Assembly (NCBI RefSeq): GCF_000143415.4
Contig: NW_003314269.1
Coordinates: 1,539,863 to 1,603,862 of the forward strand
Length of the DNA stretch: 64,000 nucleotides
Reading direction: 5' to 3'
DNA from: Selaginella moellendorffii
Lineage: Eukaryota; Streptophyta; Lycopodiopsida; Selaginellales; Selaginellaceae
The stretch's first letter is position 1; every line of letters begins with the position of its first letter. The notes beneath the pieces were generated by a model, which was not told the DNA's origin, searched no databases, and worked only from the letters and a program-made list of their open reading frames with translations. Both the position numbers and the translations under genes were made by a program. Positions 41,125-51,779 of the stretch are shown piece by piece.

Positions 41125-41126
<2 letters not shown>

Positions 41127-42648
41127 GTTATAAATTGGAAATAAAAACAGTTAGTAGGTAAAGTGAAACTTCTAAAAGGTAGATGGTGTTTATTTTTCAT
41201 ACTACCTTTTCTTAGAGTGATAATTTTCTTTATTTATTTAATTTATTTAAAATAAAATAATAATAAATTTCTAAGCTATTTTTGATATACTATTAAATAA
41301 ATTATGAGATCAAAGGGAAGAATAAAAATACTTTTCTATCCAGGCATTAGCATTATAATCTTTACTACTCAATCATTTTATCGTAACACACACCCTACTG
41401 TGGGAAAAAAACTACAATAATAGAGGAACTTAAAAACCATCATAAATTAATCACTACAACCATAAGGACAGTCACAAAGGATGAGGTTGATGACATTAAA
41501 TACTAATGAGATTAGACAATAAATGATTATGGCAATTGTCACCACAACACATTTAAATCTTTGTAACTTTGTCATGGTGATGTGCTAGAACCAACCAACT
41601 ACAAGGAAACATTAGATATAACTATTAAGATGCATTTCAATGATAATTTACAAAAAATGAACACAAAAAATCTAAATTTATGTTTAGCAAGGGAATCAAA
41701 TTAAGAGGGATATATAAAAAGGGGAAATTTAAAAGGAGTTTTTCTAAGAATGAATCCTTAAAGTTCTAAAAAGGCAAATTCAATGGTTAAAGAGCAAATA
41801 CATTGGAGAGTCAAATGAAAAATGACAAACCCACTAATAAAAAAACAAAATTTACTAGTAATATGGGGAATAATATATGTTACAATTGCAGAGAAAAAGG
41901 ACACTTCTTGAGAGAATGTCTCTACTCAATGAAGGCCAAAGTCAATATAGCCATTAAATCAGGTGAAATAAAAATTAAGATATGTAATCCTGTCCATAGC
42001 TCAAAATTTTTCATTATATGAGCAACTTTAGTAAAGAGTTATTTATGACATTTATTAACCCTTCGAGGGAAAATTGAAAGTAGCTTTATTAGAATCTTTA
42101 TTCACATGGGTGCTTCAGATAATTTTATGGTTTACATGTTTATTTTTATAAAATAAAAAGAAAAAACTAAAGTTTAGCTTTATATACTTGAGTTAGCATT
42201 GCATAAGAGGACATTACACTTGATGCAACTCTTATAGATGAATATAGCTTGAACATGAGTTGGATTATGTTATTCTCACAACCTAATTCAAATACATAAA
42301 GCTAGAAATCTAGTTTTTTCTTTTTTTTAATAGAATGATTTATAACCATATCTATTTATAAAGGTTATATTGATATTTTATAATAAATGTTGATTACATA
42401 TTAAAGAAAACCAAACCGCAGCAAATTATTTACAATTACCAATAGGTATTTTTAAAAATAATTTATCACATTATAACAATTTCTAGATTAATTTTTTTCC
42501 AAATAAAAATGGCAGACTGTATTGCTAGAAACTAATTTAAAACACTATAATAATAATGATAGGCAATTATGTTTTATTTTGTAATTATTAAGCATCATAA
42601 GTTATTAAAATTAATTATACCCCTAGTATATTCTTTGGGGTTGTGGCG
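41125..42648. other. AT-rich region around the gag remnant
   Basis: Apart from the zinc-knuckle fragment nothing is recognised. The last 50 bp must hold the promoter of the small gene starting at 42649. Confidence 0.5.
41803..42160 (+). mobile_element. Decayed gag/protease remnant of a retroelement
   Basis: A 72-codon frame at 41803-42021 contains one CCHC zinc knuckle (CYNCREKGHFLREC, spacing C-x2-C-x4-H-x4-C), as in gag nucleocapsid. About 90 bp past its stop the + strand reads FIHMGASDNFM, which looks like a Ty3/gypsy retropepsin active site (usual form D-S/T-G-A-S) with the catalytic Asp lost. No LTR was found nearby. It is clearly non-functional. Confidence 0.6.
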
Positions 42649-42924
42649 ATGGCGGAGTACAGTAGTAAGGCGCAGAAAACTGCAACTGCCATTTCTACGC
42701 CTCCGCCAAGCAGCTGCACCACCACCACCGACGCACAAGGAACTCGTAAGCCTCCATTCACCATTGTCCAGGATGATAGCAAGCCGACTCTCCGCGACCC
42801 GGTAAGCCTTCACAATGCTAGTTTTTCCTTGAATCTTACGGCTTTGTTCCTACAGCTGACGACCTCCGACCCAATCGAGACGGAGCAAATCCTCCTCCAG
42901 CCCCCCCTCTTCAGGAAAACGTGA
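42649..42924 (+). CDS. Small protein, 73 aa, function unknown
   Basis: Two exons, 42649-42801 and 42856-42924, with consistent phase 0. It starts MAEYSSKAQKTATAIS, then a Pro/Ser/Thr-rich stretch, then KPTLRDPLTTSDPIETEQILLQPPLF. The LRDP...SDPIETE part looks conserved, and I have an impression of similar small plant proteins, but I cannot name the family. No signal peptide or TM helix is present. Confidence 0.6.
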   Translation: MAEYSSKAQKTATAISTPPPSSCTTTTDAQGTRKPPFTIVQDDSKPTLRDPVSLHNASFSLNLTALFLQLTTSDPIETEQILLQPPLFRKT

Positions 42925-43080
42925 AGTGGAGAGGTGAAAGTCTCAAAGAGTTTGCTTTGGTTTTTGCAGTCAGGAGATCTGTGATTCATTTCTTCTGTGC
43001 AGGATGGTTAGGAATGTGAAAGGTAGGACTGGTTTTTTTCGCTTCTTTGCAAGCTCTTTTCAAGGTTGACGAGAGAAACC

Positions 43081-44895
43081 ATGGTGGATAAAGCCAACTT
43101 TCCGCTCGGGAGCGTTGCCTCTTACAACAGTGTGCTCTCCGGATTCGCACGGGCTCATCTGTGGAGCAAGGCAGAGAGCCTCTTGGCTCAAATCCTCCAC
43201 ACACACCGCACAGATTCCAGTCTCGTCTCCACGAGCTTCGGCTTGGTGATCAGCTCCTACGGCAAAGCTGGCATGCTCGCAAACATGGAGAGCCTCTTCC
43301 GCTGCATGCTCAACGAAGGCTGCTCGCCGAGCACGTCGACTTTCAACGCGATGATCAGCGTCTACGGCAAGGCGCTACGAATCCCAGACATGGAAGCCGC
43401 TCTACAAGCCATGCTTGCGGAGTTTCCAGGAGTGGAACCGAACGTTATCACCTGGTGCTGCCTGGCCGACGCTTACAGGAGAGCGAAGCTCGACGCTCGG
43501 GTCGACATGGCTCTGGAGAAACTGCTGCTCAAGCCGGAGGAGCTCGACGCAAAGGCGTATGGTCTCATGGTGGACATCTACGGGCGAAGGAAGGACTTCC
43601 AGAGCGTGGAGAGATGCTACAGGGACATGGTAGACGCGGGTTTCAAGCCCGACGTCTCGGCCTGGACGTCGATGGTGAAGAGCTTCGGCGCGGCCAAGGG
43701 ACGTGACGGCGTGGACGAGATCTTGAGCCGTGTTTCGTCGTCCCAGCTCGAGCCGGACGCGAGGTTCTACTTGTCTCTTCTCGAGAGCTACCGAGCGAGT
43801 GGTTCTTTCAGAAAGATGGAGGAAGTTTTGCGCCTGCTCAAGCGATCCAAGCCCAGCAAGGCCGAGCTCGTCAAGGCTGCCAACATCGTCTTGGACGCGT
43901 ATGGAGCGAAGGGGTCTATCAGGAGGATGGAGCAGACGCTGGACGAAATGGAGGACGATGGCATAGAGCCCGACTCACGGACTTACACCGCGCTCGTCGC
44001 TGGATACGCAAAGGCAAGGATGGTGAGGAGAATGGAGAGTACGTTTCTGCGGATGCGAGTGGCATGCTGCGCTCCAGACGAGTTCGTCTACAATGCGTTA
44101 ATCGATGGGTACGCGAGCTTGGGCATGGTGGAAGAGGCCGAGCAAAAGCTTGCGGAGATGTCCAGGGCGGGGCTCAAGGCGAGCGTGGTGGAGCTCACGT
44201 CGGTGCTAAACTCGTACAAGAACTCGCCACACCACAGGGCTCGTTTGCCGGCGAGATTCTTCCAGCTCCAGCGAGAGTTTGGAGGAGAGATCTTTCGGCC
44301 GGACGAGCAGACAATGGCGGTCTTTCTGTCCGCTCTCGAGGCCGCGGATTCGACCGGAGCGAGGGCGGAGCTGGTGGAGTGTATCCGGCGGTGTGATAGC
44401 TCTGGAACAGTGGCCAAGCTCTTGGAAGCTCCATGCGAAGAGAACGAGATCATGGATCTGGATGGCGGCGGGAGGCTTTGGAATGGCGTCGAGCGATTGC
44501 TACTGAGAGCCAAGGATCCGGCCGTGCTGTGCGACTCGCTGGTGGATGTTTTGTCATTCCATGGGCTTGGCGCGAGAGCTTCAAGGTTGCTGGGCATAGC
44601 TTGGGATCGTGGCTTGCTTCCAAGGCTGGAGAGTGTCCGAGGGGATGCAATTGTTCTGGATCTTCATGGTTTCTCTGTGAGGGTGGCCGAGGTGGCTTTG
44701 ATGCTGTGGCTCTCGAGGCTGGAGAGCTCGGGACGTCCATTTGGTTCCATTAGCATTGTCACGGGATGGGGAAGAAGCAGCAAAAGCTGTGGTCATTCTC
44801 TGCTCAAAAGTGCTGTTGAGGCAATTCTATGGAAGCGAGAATTGCCCTTTGCATGGGATAGAAACTCGGCAGTTCTAAATGTTAGATTACAATAG
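43081..44895 (+). CDS. PPR-SMR protein
   Basis: Single exon; the frame opens at 43066 but the first ATG is 43081. About ten P-class PPR motifs fill residues 15-380 (patterns such as SYGKAGMLANMESLFRCMLNEGCSPSTSTFNAMI and DGIEPDSRTYTALVAGYAKARMVRRMESTF, each about 35 residues). A C-terminal small MutS-related domain carries both signature motifs, LDLHGFS and TGWGRSSK. PPR-SMR proteins act in plastid or mitochondrial RNA processing; some cleave RNA, and GUN1 works in retrograde signalling. No convincing transit peptide is present at this start, so an upstream exon may be missing. Confidence 0.9.
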   Translation: MVDKANFPLGSVASYNSVLSGFARAHLWSKAESLLAQILHTHRTDSSLVSTSFGLVISSYGKAGMLANMESLFRCMLNEGCSPSTSTFNAMISVYGKALRIPDMEAALQAMLAEFPGVEPNVITWCCLADAYRRAKLDARVDMALEKLLLKPEELDAKAYGLMVDIYGRRKDFQSVERCYRDMVDAGFKPDVSAWTSMVKSFGAAKGRDGVDEILSRVSSSQLEPDARFYLSLLESYRASGSFRKMEEVLRLLKRSKPSKAELVKAANIVLDAYGAKGSIRRMEQTLDEMEDDGIEPDSRTYTALVAGYAKARMVRRMESTFLRMRVACCAPDEFVYNALIDGYASLGMVEEAEQKLAEMSRAGLKASVVELTSVLNSYKNSPHHRARLPARFFQLQREFGGEIFRPDEQTMAVFLSALEAADSTGARAELVECIRRCDSSGTVAKLLEAPCEENEIMDLDGGGRLWNGVERLLLRAKDPAVLCDSLVDVLSFHGLGARASRLLGIAWDRGLLPRLESVRGDAIVLDLHGFSVRVAEVALMLWLSRLESSGRPFGSISIVTGWGRSSKSCGHSLLKSAVEAILWKRELPFAWDRNSAVLNVRLQ

Positions 44896-45139
44896 AGATG
44901 ATAAGGTTCGCAACTTTGGAATTTCTGGTTATACTTGGAGGCAAATTGGCATTCATTTCCGAAGTTCCATTTTTCACTTTATATAACCAAGGTCCTGCCT
45001 TTTTTTAAAGTTTTATAAAAGTTAAAGATAATTACATCTTCTTTATTTAATAACAGAATCCTGTTCCTATTTCTAATGTTTCGACTGATATGCCTATTTA
45101 AATTATAAAAAACCCTGTTTTTATTTACTTAATATTAAG

Positions 45140-46003
45140 ATGAATACTTTCAATATTAGAAAGCTAATTTTACTTATCTTACTTAACTACTTATTTCATT
45201 TTATTTATGCTCCTCCAGGATCTCAGCCTCGGTTTGGAATTAGTGGTATTTTAAATCCTCAAGATATACATAAAATAATTATTGCTTTTAACAGTTTGTT
45301 ATTTAAACTTAATAATAAAGAGCTTTATCCATCAAAATTTGGAGATGGGACTGTAATACCTGTATCACAAGGGTATATAGATATAATAATTAAAGCAAAA
45401 GATCAATGTTTTTATGAAGATTCTGTTATAGGTTTTAATATTAAACGTGGAATTGAAAGTCTTTTAGAAGCTAGTAAAGAACTTATGTTTATCAATAATT
45501 CAGATTTTTTTGAAAGAGAAAGTCAAAAATATTTCATACAATATAAATTAATACGTCCAAAATCAAGAGAGTTTGCTGATCATAATACAATTTTAGATAA
45601 ACAGTTAAATTGTCATCTTAGAAGTAATACTTTATTTCCTGGTTCAGTTATGTATGTTGATCATTTTTTAGTGTCTTCAAATGGTAAAAATATATTTATT
45701 TTAAAGTCTAATTGCAATATTATGTTTTATTCATCAAATAAACTTCTTTGGGAATCAAATACTTCTATAAAAAATGTTAATAATTGTTTTCTTACTTTAC
45801 AGTTTGATGGTAATTTAGTTATGTATTATGATAATAAATCTCTATGGGCCACCAATACATTTTGTAAAAATCAACCAAATTGCATATTTTTAACTTTATT
45901 TACTATTCAAAATGATTGTAATTTTATCGTTTATACCTCAAAATTTCCAAATGCTGCTTTATGGACATCAGGTACTAAAGACCATGTATTATGCTCATAT
46001 TAA
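45140..46003 (+). CDS. Secreted bulb-type (GNA-like) lectin with unknown N-terminal domain
   Basis: 287 codons, no intron. A clear signal peptide (core LILLILLNYLFHFIYA) is followed by a domain of about 130 residues that I do not recognise (GISGILNPQDIHKIIIAFNS ... RGIESLLEASKEL). From about residue 165 the sequence has the B-lectin pattern: LFPGSVMYVD, FLVSSNGKNIFIL, then mannose-site-like LQFDGNLVMYY with SLWATNT, and a second weaker site, IQNDCNFIVY with ALWTSGT. GNA-like lectins bind mannose glycans. Codons are extremely A/T-biased (about 28% G+C in a sampled 60 bp), quite unlike the neighbouring genes. It could be horizontally acquired, or a resident gene in an AT-rich island. Confidence 0.75.
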   Translation: MNTFNIRKLILLILLNYLFHFIYAPPGSQPRFGISGILNPQDIHKIIIAFNSLLFKLNNKELYPSKFGDGTVIPVSQGYIDIIIKAKDQCFYEDSVIGFNIKRGIESLLEASKELMFINNSDFFERESQKYFIQYKLIRPKSREFADHNTILDKQLNCHLRSNTLFPGSVMYVDHFLVSSNGKNIFILKSNCNIMFYSSNKLLWESNTSIKNVNNCFLTLQFDGNLVMYYDNKSLWATNTFCKNQPNCIFLTLFTIQNDCNFIVYTSKFPNAALWTSGTKDHVLCSY

Positions 46004-46152
46004 TCCTATTAAATGTTTAATCTATTGCATTTAATAAATTTTAAAATCACAAAATATATTACACAAAGATCAATAATATGCAGAAAAAAAAAATTATAAA
46101 CCAAAATAAACAATATTCCTTAGGAATCTGTGAGTTAAGTCATGATTAAATT

Positions 46153-47455
46153 CTAATAGCTAAGAATGTCAAACTGCCTTTGCCGTGCTCGAGCTCTATC
46201 TTTTTCTCGCTGGCTCTTGTGGTGGAAGCAGTGTGGACATGACACCCCAGCCTCCCATTCCGGAGACGCCATGTCTTGCTTGTTCACTGGCTTCTTACAA
46301 GCATAGCAGAGATCATACGTTCCAGGCACCAAGCTATGCTCCACCGAAACTCTACGATCAAACACGAAGCACTCGCCGTGCCACAAGCTCTCTGCCGGTT
46401 GTGTCTCTTCCAAGTATCTGAGAATGCCTCCCTCAAGATGATAAACCTATAAAGATGCCTGCTGGAAAACGTTCAAGCTTTTTCAGTTTCAAGTTACCTC
46501 GTCGAATCCTCGGTCGAGTAAAAATGCGGTTGCTTTCTCGCATCTGATTCCTCCAGTGCAAAACGTAGCGATTCGGCGAGGGCGATCGCCCTTGAGGCTG
46601 AGGTTTTTGTCCACCCAGTCGGGGAACTCTCGAAAAGAGGCTGTTTTAGGATCCAGCGCTCCTTTGAAGCTACCAATGCGAGTTTCGTACGAGTTTCTCA
46701 CGTCGATCACCACCTTGGATGCACAAAGTGGTCTCAGCGCATGGAAGGAGAAATGGACGCGAGGTTTTTACCGTTTCGGGATCACTGATAAGTTCGTTCC
46801 AGTCCGACGGCTTCACGTATTGTCCAGCTTTGTTTGCAGGATCAAGGCCTGGAACTCCGAGAGGAACCACCTTTGTTTTGATAGAAAATGAGGAAATTTT
46901 TCCAACTTTTGACAAGAAGAGGGATACATACCTCTTTCTTTAGCCTCACTCGAACGTGGTTCCATCGAAACGCACCATCACTGCCAACTTCATCGTAAGA
47001 CGCTGGTGCTCGAGTTATCCTCAGATTTGCGAGGCGAGCGTCTGCCTGGATGCTCTCCAAGACCTCCGCCACGGCTTTTTTCGTGCCAGAGATACTGCCA
47101 TTGATGCCCTCGGCAGCGAGAATGATACCCCCTGAAACATGCTGCTCAGGAGTCACTTCCAAAAATCTCTGGGAAGTTTTTTTTTTTTGTTCGTTTGAAG
47201 GCTTACCAGTCTGCCGCAAACATCCACTAGAGATTGTCTCTTCGTTGTATAGTCGGGAATATCAGCAAACTTATAGAATGACACGACTGTAAGATCATCC
47301 AAGTTCTTGGTGCTCGCGAGCTTATTCGTAACTTCATCGTCTTCGCTGGGATCCTTGGTGCTTGCATTAACCAACACTGTCATTCTAGCGCTAGCTCTAG
47401 AGGAACCACACATGAGCTCCTTACCGGTGAAACACGGCGACAAGCCTTGCAACAT
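46153..47455 (-). CDS. STR8: Rhodanese-domain protein of the UPF0176/TrhO family, plastid
   Basis: Exons 47455-47207, 47141-46932, 46870-46772, 46713-46498 and 46446-46153, all phase 0. The order is: Ser/Arg-rich start fitting a transit peptide, N-terminal UPF0176 domain ([13 protein letters not shown] ... [19 protein letters not shown] ... [14 protein letters not shown]), rhodanese domain ([19 protein letters not shown] ... [12 protein letters not shown] with the active-site Cys), and a C-terminal region with two CxxC pairs ([15 protein letters not shown]). Bacterial TrhO hydroxylates U34 of tRNA; plant STR8 is chloroplastic and presumed similar. A minus ATG at 47563 is also in frame but would overlap the CBBY coding region, so 47455 is preferred. 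Confidence 0.9.
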
Positions 47456-47484
47456 CACAAAAACTAAAGCCCTAAACTCTGGCC
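47456..47484. promoter_or_regulatory. 29-bp gap between divergent start codons
   Basis: The ATG of STR8 (minus, 47455) and of CBBY (plus, 47485) are 29 bp apart. The gap contains ccctaaac, a partial telo box. Transcripts must start inside the opposite coding region, or alternative starts are used. Confidence 0.6.
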
Positions 47485-48800
47485 ATGGCCTCGTCTTCCA
47501 TTGTAACTTCTTACACTTCACAGTGGTTTCCAAAGAAGCTCCCGGGAGCAAACGCCGCGGCAAATAGATTTAAATCGTCGCGGGTGTTCTTCGTCCAGCC
47601 TCGAGCAGCAGCAGCGAGCGATTCTTCAGTGAAAGCGCTATTTTTCGATTGCGATGGCGTTTTGGTTGACACAGAGAAGGATGGTCATCGAGTTTCCTTC
47701 AATCAGACCTTCAAGGAGGTAAGTTGCAGTTAGAAATGCTCCAAGTTTCAAGGATCTTCCTCGCATTCTTTTCCAAAACAGAAAGGATTGGACACAGTCT
47801 GGGACGTGGAGCTCTACGGAGAATTGCTCAAGATTGGAGGCGGCAAAGAACGGTTTGTCTTGCAAGTTCTTCGTGTTCTACACTGGCAAAGTTTGTTAAC
47901 TTCGATACTTCCAAGCTTCTTGGCAGCATGACACACTACTTCAATCAAGTTGGATGGCCCGACGCTGCTCCAAAAGACTCCGCCGAGAGAAAAGCTTTCG
48001 TAGCATCGCTGCACAAGCGAAAGACGGACTTGTTCATGGAGCTTATCGATACTAAAGAACTTCCACTTCGTCCAGGAGTTGCCAGGTGCTTCTTTTTCTT
48101 CTTCTTTTGTAACTATCGATGCTATCAGGTTAGTCGACGAAGCACTTGCGAAGAACATCAAGGTCGCCGTTTGTAGCACCTCAAACGAAAAAGCTGTAAG
48201 ATCACGCACACTGTTTGGTCGATAATATTTGTGTGCCAACAGGTCTCGGCTATTGTCAATGTTTTGCTCGGTCCTTTGAGAGCCAGATCCATTTCCATCT
48301 TCGCTGGCGATGTAGTCCCTCGCAAAAAACCAGATCCAGTTAAGAAATCCAGTGTTGGAAGGTTTTCTTCCCTGTGGTTGTGTTCCTGATTGGTCTCGCC
48401 TCGCAGGCCATCTATACTTTGGCTGCTACATCTTTCCAAGTTGAGCCTTCGAGGTGCTGCAAAAACTTTTCTCCGCAATCACGAGATTTGTTTCTTGATT
48501 TTTGCACAAACTTCGTTGATGTTTGATGCAGTTGCGTGGTCATCGAGGACAGTGGGATTGGCCTCCAATCTGCCAAAGCTGCCGGGATGACTTGCATTGT
48601 CACCAAGAGCGTGTATGTAGCACTCTTTCCTTTCTTGTTCTTCGTCTTTGGTATGAAAGTTTTCTCAAGAAATGTTTGTTTTCTCTTCCGCCAGATATAC
48701 TGCGGATGAAAACTTCGATCGAGCTGATGCTGTGTTTGATTTCATCGATTTTGGCATTGAGTTTTGTGAGTCCTTGGTGACGAGCAAAGTTCTTAGCTGA
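47485..48800 (+). CDS. CBBY: CbbY-like HAD phosphatase, chloroplast
   Basis: Exons 47485-47718, 47782-47852, 47927-48085, 48129-48195, 48243-48338, 48407-48453, 48532-48612 and 48695-48800, with consistent phases. A Ser/Arg/Ala-rich plastid transit peptide (about 45 residues) precedes the HAD motif I ALFFDCDGVLVDTEKDGH with the nucleophile and acid Asp pair. Motif II is AVCSTSN, motif III the Lys in RKKPDP, and motif IV VIEDSGIGLQSA. Plant CBBY degrades xylulose-1,5-bisphosphate, an inhibitor of Rubisco, in the stroma. The C-terminus (FIDFGIEFCESL...) is shorter than in Arabidopsis. Confidence 0.94.
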
Positions 48801-50032
48801 TGAATCGCATTATCTCGTCCTGGTATATGTTTCTTTGTTTAAAACCAAAAACCTTTCTCTTTGGTATCCAGTTATGAGCTCGTTCGATCAAAGGAATTCA
48901 CCATATGAGCCAAGCGAATTCACCATATAAGTTCGATCCACCAAACGTATTCATTCCTATCTATTTGATCGTGACTACCATATCAAAGCTAAGCACAAAT
49001 TCAAAGAATGGCACAAGACATTTTTCTTAAGCGTGCAAAAATTTAAAGTAGGCTCTGCTACCTGGAGAGCGCAGGCTTTGGACAAGGAGCGAACCAGGCG
49101 CGATGGTCGTTTTACGTGCCAGCGTGGCCAGCCACGTCACCATCTTGTGTAGTTCCTAGCAAGAAATGACCTTTGTCACCCAAGATACAAGCCTGGTTTC
49201 CTATGTTCCAGAAAACTCTCGAGAGCTTTAGCGCTCGACAGTGGCACGCTTGAATACTTTGGAGCGCTCAGAAGCTCCGCCACTCTGCTGGAGCTCTCAC
49301 ATTCGACGCATTTTAGCTGGTTATAGAAGCTGCTGGATTTGTTCTTCCCAAGGTATGATCTAGAGCTTTAGATCTTTGTTTTATTCTCTAGATTGGAGCA
49401 CATGATTGGTTTTAGATACTTATCTAGCTTGCTGTTTTGTACCACAAGGAAGAAACTCATCATCTTTATCAGCAGATCACTGTTCGGATCCTTTGTAAGT
49501 TATTTGTAAACTCCTTATGTGTTTGATATTCATACACGGATCATCTCAAATGCACCGATGCTTCTGGACGGGAATTATGTTTTCTAACAGAACTTTCTAT
49601 CGTTTGGAGAGATCACACAGGAGATGGAACTCCGAAGCGTGCCTGTTTCATCTAAAGCTCTAGAATCCCGAAAGGAAGAAATCGGCTTAATGTTGAGGGT
49701 TTTGACAGCGTCAATAAACACCCTATCCAGATAAGCAAAAGCCCTTATAAGTTTGCGTAAACATACAATTACTAAACTAAACTTCAGCTCAAACGTTTCA
49801 GCTCAAAAGTTTCAAAAGCTTCAAGTTCAAGGTGCCAAAGATCAACCAAGATGCAAGTAAGGTAAAAGTCTTGCTTTTTCAAGCTTGTATGTACTGTTTT
49901 GGCTCTCACCAAGGCTCTCAATCTCATGCAAAAGAACCTCAAACTGCTGAGAAGCAGCACAAAACTCCACATTTACACATTCTCACCGGTTGATTCTTTT
50001 GCAGGTAGATGGACGTGTAAATTTTGAATGAA
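48801..50032. other. Intergenic region, no gene recognised
   Basis: Mixed composition with no frame longer than about 65 codons and no domain. Short inverted words built on agctttaga and ctctag are seen at 49340-49400, but nothing that makes a defined element. Confidence 0.5.
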
Positions 50033-50325
50033 GTGGCAGCCATTGCCTCTGATGGCGCTTGGAATCTCCTCACAAGCAGGAGGTGCTGTCCGATAGATTG
50101 GATGCACAAATATCCTCTCTTCTGGAAATAAAACATCTCCATGAAGCTCTGGAAGTTTTTATGATTTTGCAAATACTTGTTTGTGGCAGCCATTGCCTCT
50201 GATGGCTGGAACCACTTCACAAGCAGGCGGTAGCTTGGATGCACAAATATCCTCTCTTCTGGAAAGAAAACATCTCCATGAAGTTCTGGAAGTTTTTATG
50301 ATTTTGCAAATACTTGTTTGTGACA
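50033..50325. repeat. 150-bp tandem duplication
   Basis: Copies at 50033-50182 and 50183-about 50325. Both start gtggcagccattgcctctga and end with tgattttgcaaatacttgtt. The second copy has lost a few bases in the middle, and the two are close enough to be recent. Confidence 0.8.
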
Positions 50326-51779
50326 GTGACAACAAAAAGTATAAGAATAAACCTAAAATATTTTAAAACAAAATAAATGGTAATGGTAAAGTTTGATCTT
50401 GTTCCTTGGTGGGAATGGCGCCGCAGATACTGCGCAGGCACCCGTGTAGCCGGGAACTTAGGGTTCTTCACGGCATGTGTCTAGCAGGAGGTGAGCCATA
50501 TTCAATCCAGCTTCTACGCGGCCTAAAGAGAAAAGCGATGGATCCCAGGCGTATATCGAGGCGCTAGCACTCTCCATCCCGCTCCATCGATCCTAAAAGA
50601 TCTTCTCCAGGACGTCATCGATGCCGGATTCCAGCTCCAGCGCCATTCGTGCAAGCTCCGGGGGCGAATGCCGGTGCCTGAAGCCCAATACCACGCTACC
50701 TCGTCAGCATACTTCTCAGCCACTCGCCGCAGTGAGTGGTTTTGCAGTACAGCTGGCAATAACTCTTTGCAGGCTGGGAATGACACAAGTGCTGTGCCGC
50801 GCTGTTCTTCGTGTTGCCGCGCTCGCCAGTGCTTCTGCACAGCTCTAAGAGAGTGCTTCACCAGGTTGCTCTCGCTACCCGAGTCATAGCTCTCTCAGTC
50901 GATGATGCCAGTGTCACTCACACGTTCTCCCAACACATTGCAGCTCCCCGGGAGTTCCGAGAGAAACAGGCACTGTTACCGTACGAGGATGCTTTATCAA
51001 CTTCACTGAGCATCTCTTCCAGGAAGTGGAAGAAATGGTGGCTGTGACGGCCAAGGGCTCGACTTTGGTGGATCCATTTCGGGGTGCTGAGCATCACAGA
51101 GCCCGCCGGGAGCATTTCGGTGGTACCACCATTGCATTTGCTAATCATTGGCGGCAATGGAGACGCCCGTGAAGTAGCTTTAGCGTGGATGACACCGATT
51201 TGGCGCCCGGACGTCAAGCTGCACAGCATGTCATGAGGATCAAACCGCAGGACAATTCAACTTCTACAGTCATGGTCTCGCAAGCTCGAATAAGATAGAG
51301 AATACTCGCGGAGTTCATCCACTTGTGCTCGGCAGGTAAGTCAAAACACTTAAGTTTTCTCTGTAAAGTTCTTACACTTCCTCTACTCCCAGGTCCAGAT
51401 AAAGTTCTTACACTTCCTCTACTCCCAGGTCCAGAGAGCGATGGTTCTACTCCTCGAGGAGGGCAGCGCTCTTCCGCGTAAAAAAAGGGACACTCTTTGG
51501 TGCAACCTCGTCTACTTTCCAGCTTCACCACCACTGAGGAACGATCCTTGCAAAGGACGGATGCTGGAGTTGCAGCTATGGAATCCTGAGATACAAGCTA
51601 GTGTAGGCGGGGAAACTTTGGAGGAGGTGAGACCCAAGTGAAGTTCAGATGGCAGTGGGGTTGAAATGGTGTTCAAGGCGAGCTCCAAGTTGCGGATGCA
51701 GTTCATGTCCCAGATTCTAGCGTCCAATCAACCGGCTACCTAGAGCTCGGTGACGGCTTGCGCGCTCACACCAGTGGAG
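50326..51779. other. Gene-like fragments of uncertain status
   Basis: Composition is coding-like and several splice-like sites occur (for example ctcggcag|gtaagt at about 51337), but no frame gives a known domain. A 36-bp tandem duplication that includes an acceptor-like cccag lies at about 51363-51434. This stretch may hold 5' exons of the exon-pair gene beginning at 51780, or a decayed transposon. Confidence 0.35.
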
